The notes under the pieces were generated by a model. It searched no databases. It worked only from the letters and a program-made list of their open reading frames with translations, and had not been told where the DNA came from. From Marinobacter goseongensis (GTDB taxonomy: Bacteria; Pseudomonadota; Gammaproteobacteria; Pseudomonadales; Oleiphilaceae), in the NCBI RefSeq assembly GCF_023156235.1, contig NZ_JAKZAI010000021.1, positions 1 to 40,283 on the forward strand: 40,283 bases of DNA. Reading direction: 5' to 3'. Positions 36,705 through 40,283 of the stretch are shown in pieces (positions within the stretch are counted from its first letter, which is position 1; every line of letters starts with the position of its first letter). The translations under genes and the position numbers were made by a program.

Positions 36705-37775
36705 TTGAGCAACACCCAGCCTACAAGCATTCCGACTGACCTGCCCGGCTGGACCCAGCAGCCGAACCAGCCCGTGACCTACCCCCGCATGTTTGTAGAA
36801 GTGGCGCGGGAGCTGGGCGCGGAACCCGCTGACATACTGCAGCAGGCCGGCCTGCCCCCCGGTGCACTGGATGACCCCGCCGGCCGCATCTCCTACCTGC
36901 AGACCCTCCACGTGTTCGCTGCGGTGCATGCAGCCATTGGCGACACCGCGCTGGGGTTCGACAACGGCTTGCGCCTGCCCCTGACCGCGCACGGCAGCCT
37001 GGGCTACGCCCTGATGTGCGCTCCTACCCCACGGGAGGCCATCGCGATTCTGGAGCGATTCTGGAACCTGCGGGGGCGCGGTGTGTTGATGACCGTCCGC
37101 CAGACCGAAAACCAGCTGTTCTTCGAAATCGAACCAGAAGTGCCCCTGCCCGAGCCGCTGCGGGAAATGATGTTCAGCTCCATCCTGACCAGCATTGTGC
37201 GTGGCATGGAGTTTGTGCAGCCGATGCAACCCAGTGAACGGGAAATCTGGCTGCGGGGGCCCGAACCCCCGGGATACCAGCGTCGCCAGCACCAGGTGCC
37301 GGGGGTCAGGTTCAACATGCCCAGCGCCGGTGTGCTTCTGGGCGGCGATCCAGCGTGGCTGGATACGCCCCTGCCCACCGCCAACCCCGAAGGCCTGGCC
37401 CAGGCGCTGGCCCAGTGCGAGCGGGAAAGCGCACTGACCGAAACCGACAACGACATCGCCCGCCAGATCCGTGCGCACCTGGTGCTGGATCAGAGCGGCT
37501 ACCCCACCCCGGAGCAGCTTGCGAACAAGCTGTGCCTGACACCCAGAACCCTGCGCCGGCGCCTGCATGAGCAGGGCCTGAGCTACAAACAGATTCTGGA
37601 TGACGTGCGCCGCCGCGACAGCTGCCACCTGCTGGCCACCTCCGACCTGGAGATCCAGAGCATCAGCGAACTGCTGGGCTATGCGGACCCGGCGAATTTC
37701 ACGCGGGCGTTCAAGAGTTGGACCGGGAAAGCGCCGCGGGTTTGGCGGCAGGAATATTCCGGCCCTACCTTTTAA
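36705..37775 (+). CDS. AraC-family regulator with arabinose-binding-like domain (OruR type)
   Basis: The 356-residue protein has an N-terminal PF12625-type sensing domain (about 20-205; MFVEVARELGAEPADILQQAGL and HGSLGYALMCAPTPREAI) and a C-terminal AraC helix-turn-helix pair (about 255-345; LANKLCLTPRTLRRRLHEQG and ISELLGYADPANFTRAF). The start is uncertain: TTG at 36705 with GGTGG seven bases upstream is listed; ATG at 36666 adds 13 residues and lacks a good site. The frame is open further upstream but that part overlaps the hydrolase gene. It is divergent from the hydrolase-MAPEG-SDR group and likely controls it. Confidence 0.88.
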   Translation: MSNTQPTSIPTDLPGWTQQPNQPVTYPRMFVEVARELGAEPADILQQAGLPPGALDDPAGRISYLQTLHVFAAVHAAIGDTALGFDNGLRLPLTAHGSLGYALMCAPTPREAIAILERFWNLRGRGVLMTVRQTENQLFFEIEPEVPLPEPLREMMFSSILTSIVRGMEFVQPMQPSEREIWLRGPEPPGYQRRQHQVPGVRFNMPSAGVLLGGDPAWLDTPLPTANPEGLAQALAQCERESALTETDNDIARQIRAHLVLDQSGYPTPEQLANKLCLTPRTLRRRLHEQGLSYKQILDDVRRRDSCHLLATSDLEIQSISELLGYADPANFTRAFKSWTGKAPRVWRQEYSGPTF

Positions 37776-37810
37776 ATTTTTCTCAGCTAAGGAAGTGCGA
37801 TCGCAGCAGA

Positions 37811-40283
37811 TCAGCTCTTAGAGGCCAAGCGAAAAACCACACTCATTGGAGCGCTGCCCTGGTGGCTCTGATAATCAACGGAGCCATGATAGGTAAACGG
37901 TGCAGACGTGCCGTTTCTGAGCTTGTTTTCCCTCACAAACAGATGCACCGAGAGTCCGAGCTTTAGGTGGTCAATTAGTTCCCGTCCACGCTTGCTTTCC
38001 GGCGTAGTCGCCCGCTGACTCTGCCAGTGGAAGGTACCCTCATCGATCCAATGATCAACATACCGGTGCTCCTCACTCTTCCCTTGCTTGTTCAACGTCA
38101 CCAACAACACGTGGGCGTTGGCGTCCCTGAGGAATATGTGGCCACTGTTCCAGTTGCCTGGATTAAAAGTAGTTCCAAATAGGTCAGGAATTTCTTCTCG
38201 GGGAAACTCCTGCCCGATGGCCATATCCAAGGGATCGACGACCGTCTTGAAGCGAGCGAACGTGCGAAATTGCTCGCGCAGTTCAGGTGTGACCACAATG
38301 TCTTCAAAGTCCGGATTGGCGGCTTTCAAAATGTACTGGCCAGACGCCGATTTCTGAACTGTTCGCAGCAGATATTGGGTATCTCCTGCGCCATCCATCC
38401 GCTCAATGGCGAGGGTTTGCCCCGTGATTGACCCCGCTTGCTCCGAGTTCACTTGTTCCAGAAGCAAATAATCTCCGTCGTGGATGGGGCTTTTTCCGCC
38501 ATTCATGGAGTTACCGGATGCCTTCGCAATAAAATGTCGGGCGGAGTCGAGGCGGCCATATCCTGCTCCCAAGGAGCGGTACTCTTCCGACTCAACCCTG
38601 CTGGTGCGAAAATGGCCACAAGCAATTTTTAGCGATGGGAAGAAGGGTAGCTCAGTGCCCACTGGAGCTATGGGCGTCACATCAGCGGTTTGAGAAGGAT
38701 CAATCCTTGCGTCCAACCTGTTCTCGTGTGAAGCCAGTCGGAAATCAATGAGCTCTTGCACCATCGACTCAAAAACTTCTAACTGGTCACTATGGATTGC
38801 AAAAGCTGACGCAAATCGACCCTCGTCAACCTGAAATATGGCTGGCGTTTTATTCGTCCAGTGATCAACTGGATTCACTTTCCAATACTGCTGCCACTTT
38901 GAAGATAGTCCATCAACATCCTTAACTGCTTCTGCCAGCTCCCCATTCAGCTTGGGACGACGCTTGATTATGCGCCATGATGCGAAAGCAAGCTCTCGCA
39001 TCTCTGGAGCCTTACTCCAGCCACCGAGCTGCAAAAATGCCTCAAGCAGAATCATCTTGAAACATTTGGTCATGGAAGTGGTCTCTACCTCGACCAGAAA
39101 GCGTCCATGTTCAGCCAGCAGAGCTACTTCAATTTCGGTGAGATCGCCCATCTCGTTCAGCAAGCCAAACCAGCTGCCGTGTTGATTTCGCGTCTGTTTG
39201 AGATTGGCTCCGAAACGGTAGTATTCAGTGAGAGTCGGACGACGACCCAACGTATCTTTTAACGCCTGGTAGTCTTTTTCCGCACCACGTTGATCAAGTC
39301 CTTTCAGGAAGTCGATCACTTCCAGGTCGTAATTGATGAAGCACCCATCAGGCAATTCCAATTTGTCTTCCTGTGCCTTGCGTGCGAAATCCGCCAGCTG
39401 GCGGTGGTTCATGGCCTTTCCCATCAGTGCCTGCGGCTTATGCAAAAAGCTCTGATGGTTGCCAACGAAATCCAGAATGACCAGTTTTTCTTTTCCGGTG
39501 CTTAGGCGCAGACCCCGGCCGATTTGCTGAAGGAAAAGAACTTTCGACTCGGTGGGACGCAATAGAAGAACCGTATCAATGGCAGGCAAGTCGACCCCTT
39601 CATTGAAAAGATCGACTGAGAAAATGATCTCCAACTGCCCTTCCGTTAACATTTCGAGTGCCTCGCCCCGAGACATCTCTGATTCGCCATGAACGGATGC
39701 CGCCGCAACCCCCTGCCGGATAAATTGTGCTGCCATGAAGTCCGCGTGTTGTCGGGACACACAAAAGGCCAATGTCCGGCTTTGGCGACGCTGCCGCCAC
39801 ACCCTCAATGCATGTTTGGCACGCCCAAGGGTGGCCAACTTGTGAGCAAGCAGGTTCGGATCGAATTTTCCGTTACGCCACGGAATCTCTGCGTAGTTAA
39901 CCGTGTCGTCATAAATGCCATAGTAATGAAATGGCACCAGAAAACGACCTCTGACGCCTTCAAATAATGGGTACTCGTAAACTAGATTGTCATCACACAG
40001 CGACAGAATATCGGACCGATCCGTGCGGTCCGGCGTTGCCGTCAGCCCTAACATGAACTGCGGTGCGAAGTAACTGAGAAGTCGGTGATAAGTCGGCGCA
40101 GACGCATGGTGAAACTCGTCGACGACAATGTAATCAAAATACTGTGGACTGAATTGCTCAAGGTGCGCAATTTTTCCCAAGGTCTGGACTGAGGCACACA
40201 GGATGTCCGTAAGCGCCGTTAAATCGACCCACTTGCCCTAATCGTATTGAGCCACTTTTTTCAAAGCCGGCAACTCGGCATTC
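37811..40283 (-). pseudogene. DEAD/DEAH-box helicase with S24-like and DUF3427 domains, partial and interrupted by a stop
   Basis: The 789 codons from TTG at 40180 encode the second part of a superfamily 2 helicase: DEFHHA (motif II, 21-26), TATPDR (47-52), FNEGVDLPAID (192-202) and QQIGRGLR (218-225). A segment at about 505-640 looks like an S24/LexA peptidase domain: ASGNSM with S558, then DGDYLLLE and a C-terminal LKAANPDFEDI; the usual catalytic Lys appears to be Arg (R606). Residues about 660-788 are DUF3427 (FHWQSQ...HLFVRENK). In frame upstream is an amber stop at 40238-40240, with family-like sequence on both sides (VAQYD before, GKWVDLT after). The Walker A part is beyond the window. 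The AT-rich composition suggests transfer. Confidence 0.8.

Overview
The window looks like a chromosome segment of a marine gammaproteobacterium, most probably Marinobacter or a close relative. This rests on the high GC content, on protein resemblance, and on a gene order shared with Pseudomonas-type genomes: rne / rluC-HAD-sppA / maf / yceD-rpmF-plsX-fabD-fabG-acpP-fabF-pabC-mltG-tmk. The genus is an inference; no search was run.

Region 1 (1-925): the left edge carries what looks like one end of an IS21-type insertion sequence. It cuts off the last residues of an AraC-family regulator gene. The usual holB-pilZ-tatD tail of the tmk operon is not here.

Region 2 (926-13070): a minus-strand lipid and envelope operon runs from a very good sigma-70 promoter at 8896-8924. 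It makes YceD, ribosomal protein L32, PlsX, the fatty-acid synthesis enzymes FabD, FabG, AcpP and FabF, then PabC, MltG and Tmk. A terminator hairpin lies between acpP and fabF. Next to it are maf on the plus strand and a minus-strand rluC-HAD phosphatase-sppA operon. A gene-free stretch of about 600 bases before rne holds its promoter and a long structured leader.

Region 3 (13071-22978): rne (RNase E with a long low-complexity tail), a YecA/UPF0149 gene, a PHP phosphoesterase, a YciI protein, an SH3/coiled-coil membrane protein and a PilZ protein. After a bidirectional terminator come rraA (RNase E inhibitor family) and ppsA on the minus strand, with ppsR diverging from ppsA. PpsR is the kinase/phosphorylase that controls PpsA.

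Region 4 (23007-30491): a large M16 protease, then three consecutive plus-strand genes of unknown role, all apparently membrane-linked: a two-helix protein, a PEGA-MORN repeat protein and a response regulator receiver with a C-terminal membrane tail. Then a MocA-like nucleotidyltransferase (minus, doubtful start) and a two-domain PTPS/QueD-like protein.

Region 5 (30492-33471): a bidirectional terminator, a tRNA-Ala/tRNA-Glu operon with its own strong promoter, gltX, and a divergent znuA preceded by a clear Zur box.

Region 6 (33483-37775): an AEC transporter, a short-chain dehydrogenase, a MAPEG protein and a diiron-type PF10118 hydrolase on the minus strand, with an AraC/OruR-type regulator diverging from the hydrolase. 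Region 7 (37811-40283) is AT-richer and holds most of a DUF3427 helicase with an inserted S24/LexA-like domain. It has an in-frame amber stop near the right edge and runs off the window.
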